64,000 nt of DNA from NCBI GenBank assembly GCA_965216365.1, contig CBDCFT010000003.1, forward strand, positions 1-64,000, given 5' to 3'. The DNA is from CBDCFT01 sp965216365 (GTDB lineage Bacteria; Pseudomonadota; Gammaproteobacteria; Arenicellales; CBDCFT01). The first letter of the stretch is position 1, and the number at the start of each line of letters is the position of its first letter. Of this stretch, positions 62,359-64,000 are shown one piece after another. The notes beneath the pieces were generated by a model. That model was not told where the DNA came from and searched no databases. It was given only the letters and a program-made list of their open reading frames with translations. The position numbers were made by a program, and so were the translations under genes.

Positions 62359-62498
62359 AAAATAATGAACGTTAGTCTGTGGTTTGTTTGACACCTTATT
62401 GGCCTGAACCTAGAATACGGGCGCATTCGGGTGAGCCGGTTTTAATGGCGCCCGCATCTTACCGTATCCATTTATAACCACCAAATTGGAGTCCGACC

Positions 62499-62918
62499 AT
62501 GGAACTCAAAGGCAGTAAAACCGAACAGAATCTGAAAGACGCATTTGCCGGGGAATCCCAGGCCAATCGACGTTACCTGTATTTCGCATCCAAAGCCGAT
62601 GTGGAGGGCTATAACGACGTCTCCGCCGTATTTCGCTCCACCGCCGAAGGCGAAACCGGTCATGCCCACGGGCATCTGGAATACTTAGAAGCCGTAGGCG
62701 ATCCGGCCACCGGCTTACCGATCGGTACGACCTCGGCCAACCTGCAGGCGGCTATTGCCGGCGAAACCCACGAATACACCGACATGTACCCGGGCATGGC
62801 CAAATCCGCCCGTGACGAAGGTTTCGATGAAATTGCCGACTGGTTCGAGACCCTGGCCAAAGCAGAGCGTTCGCATGCTAATCGGTTTCAGAAAGCATTA
62901 GATGGACTGGATGCTTAG
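62499..62918 (+). CDS. Rubrerythrin (diiron domain only)
   Basis: 139 residues. The ferritin-like four-helix diiron domain has GESQANRRY, AEGETGHAHGHLEYLEAVG, GETHEYTDMY and AERSHANRF, giving the Glu/His ligands. No cysteine at all, so the rubredoxin domain of classic rubrerythrins is missing, as in sulerythrin/erythrin-type proteins. Acts as peroxidase against H2O2 in many microbes. Strong ribosome site (GGAG). A hairpin follows. Confidence 0.9.
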   Translation: MELKGSKTEQNLKDAFAGESQANRRYLYFASKADVEGYNDVSAVFRSTAEGETGHAHGHLEYLEAVGDPATGLPIGTTSANLQAAIAGETHEYTDMYPGMAKSARDEGFDEIADWFETLAKAERSHANRFQKALDGLDA

Positions 62919-62952
62919 TTATCTCTCGCAACAGACAAGTTGAAGTTGTTCT

Positions 62953-62979
62953 CTAGGGCCGGTATCTCACCGGCCCTAG
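62953..62979 (+). terminator. Strong hairpin after rubrerythrin
   Basis: CTAGGGCCGG (62953-62962) pairs perfectly with CCGGCCCTAG (62970-62979). The usual T-run is missing, so it may be a 3' stabiliser or weak terminator. It lies 35 bases after the stop and 57 bases before parE. Confidence 0.55.
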
Positions 62980-63036
62980 CCACGTTTGCATGTAGATTTT
63001 AGTTCTGGAATTTTGTTATTGACGTGTTTGTAAACG

Positions 63037-64000
63037 ATGCCGCGTAAGTACGATTCATCTTCTATCGAAGTCCTAACCGGTCTGGAACCCGTGCGCAAGC
63101 GCCCGGGCATGTATACCCAAACCGAGCGACCGAATCATTTAGCCCAAGAAGTTGTCGACAATGCCGTCGACGAAGCCATCGCTGGTTATGCAAAAGTCAT
63201 CGACGTCGTGTTGCATGACGACGGTTCCATGACCGTGGCGGATAACGGTCGCGGTATGCCGGTTGATATTCGTAAAGATTACGGAATTAGCGGAACGGAG
63301 TTAATTTTGACTCGCTTACACGCCGGCGCAAAATTCTCGCAAAAAGATTACACCTATTCCGGTGGTTTGCATGGTGTCGGTGTATCCGTTGTGAATGCCT
63401 TGTCAAAACGGCTGGAAGTGTGGGTGCGGCGCGAAGGTAAGCAGTACCACATGCGTTTTGGTGATGGCGATAAAAAGACCGCGTTAAAAGTCTCCGGTAA
63501 AGTCAGCGCGCGGGTGACCGGAACCGTCATTCGATTCTGGCCGGATGCCAAGTTTTTTGACAGCGTTAAATTCAATGTGCCACGGCTCAAACGATTATTG
63601 CGCGCAAAAGCGGTATTGTGTTCCGGGCTTGAAATCAACTTCGCCGATGAAAATGACGAAGCGAACAACGAGTCGTGGTGTTTTGAAGACGGTTTAAAAG
63701 CTTACTTGCTGGAAGAGCTGGGTGGCGCGGAAACCATTCCCGAAGATCCGTTTATCGCCCATTTCAAAGGCAATGACGAAGAAGCGGATTGGGCGCTGGT
63801 TTGGGCTGTCGATGCGGACGAACTCATTACGGAAAGCTATGTCAATTTGATTCCCACGGTTCAAGGCGGCACTCATGTCAACGGTTTTCGCACCGGTTTG
63901 ACTGAAGCCTTGCGCGAGTTTTGTGAGTTTCGTGACTTATTGCCACGCGGCGTAAAACTCACACCGGAAGACGTGTGGGCGCAATGCGCCTACGTTTTGT
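63037..64000 (+). CDS. parE: DNA topoisomerase IV subunit B, N-terminal part
   Basis: The gene runs off the window after 321 codons. SIEVLTGLEPVRKRPGMYTQTERPNHLAQEVVDNAVDEAIAG, the ATPase loop VADNGRGMPVDI, YSGGLHGVGVSVVNALSKRLEV and IPTVQGGTHVNGFRTGL identify the GHKL ATPase and transducer domains. The start MPRKYDSSSIEVLTGL and the TERPNHLAQE stretch favour ParE over GyrB. It decatenates chromosomes with ParC. The window end is inside the transducer domain. Confidence 0.93.
   Translation, partial: MPRKYDSSSIEVLTGLEPVRKRPGMYTQTERPNHLAQEVVDNAVDEAIAGYAKVIDVVLHDDGSMTVADNGRGMPVDIRKDYGISGTELILTRLHAGAKFSQKDYTYSGGLHGVGVSVVNALSKRLEVWVRREGKQYHMRFGDGDKKTALKVSGKVSARVTGTVIRFWPDAKFFDSVKFNVPRLKRLLRAKAVLCSGLEINFADENDEANNESWCFEDGLKAYLLEELGGAETIPEDPFIAHFKGNDEEADWALVWAVDADELITESYVNLIPTVQGGTHVNGFRTGLTEALREFCEFRDLLPRGVKLTPEDVWAQCAYVL

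Overview
The window reads as a chromosome segment of a free-living, aerobic gammaproteobacterium. Synteny and gene families both point there: a PilA/PilS/PilR type IV pilus locus, a caa3-type cytochrome oxidase operon, ClpS-ClpA next to isocitrate lyase, purM-purN, hda-wrbA-arsC-yihY and xseB-ispA. I cannot name the genus. Coding density is high, TTG and GTG starts are common, and no rRNA, tRNA, CRISPR array or transposase gene was recognised.

Layout. 1-143 is the 5' end of pilB. 629-12894 is an AT-richer surface-glycan region lying between pilB and pilA. It holds a minus-strand operon (GT2, Wzm-like permease, Wzt-like ATPase with a carbohydrate-binding tail, sulfotransferase, double methyltransferase, WbsX-type enzyme), a plus-strand set (GT4, a decayed exported-protein gene, a UDP-GlcNAc 2-epimerase-like gene), and next to pilA a GT-C/TPR membrane protein with a polyprenyl-phosphate glycosyltransferase that looks like a pilin glycosylation pair. 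12979-16797 is pilA with a sigma-54 promoter, followed by pilR and pilS. 16992-18666 holds comF (split by a frameshift) and bioC. 18792-26795 is the cytochrome oxidase and haem-assembly operon with hspQ, without an adjacent heme A synthase gene.

26823-32890 is an accessory stretch: a methyltransferase-like protein, an orphan peptide-binding protein, a HigBA-type toxin-antitoxin pair flanked by related palindromes, a sulfotransferase, a Tas-like reductase and a broken DUF938 methyltransferase. 32887-36961 has pyrD, an RluB/E/F-type pseudouridine synthase, purB and a kinase-like gene. 36962-38767 is a repeat-rich pocket with a PsiE-family gene and a ribbon-helix-helix/coiled-coil pair. 38913-51830 is mostly housekeeping: mnmA, a LysR regulator divergent from aceA, clpS-clpA, purM-purN, hda, wrbA and arsC.

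After acyP comes an isolated exported protein built of ten tandem nine-residue repeats (52628-53299). I regard it as the most distinctive unknown in the window. The rest (53658-64000) is proS, a rhomboid protease, small genes including an alkyltransferase-like protein whose stop codon lies in a 128-bp palindromic element, a ROK kinase, a retropepsin-like protease, folE2, ispA-xseB (dxs not beside them), rubrerythrin and the start of parE.
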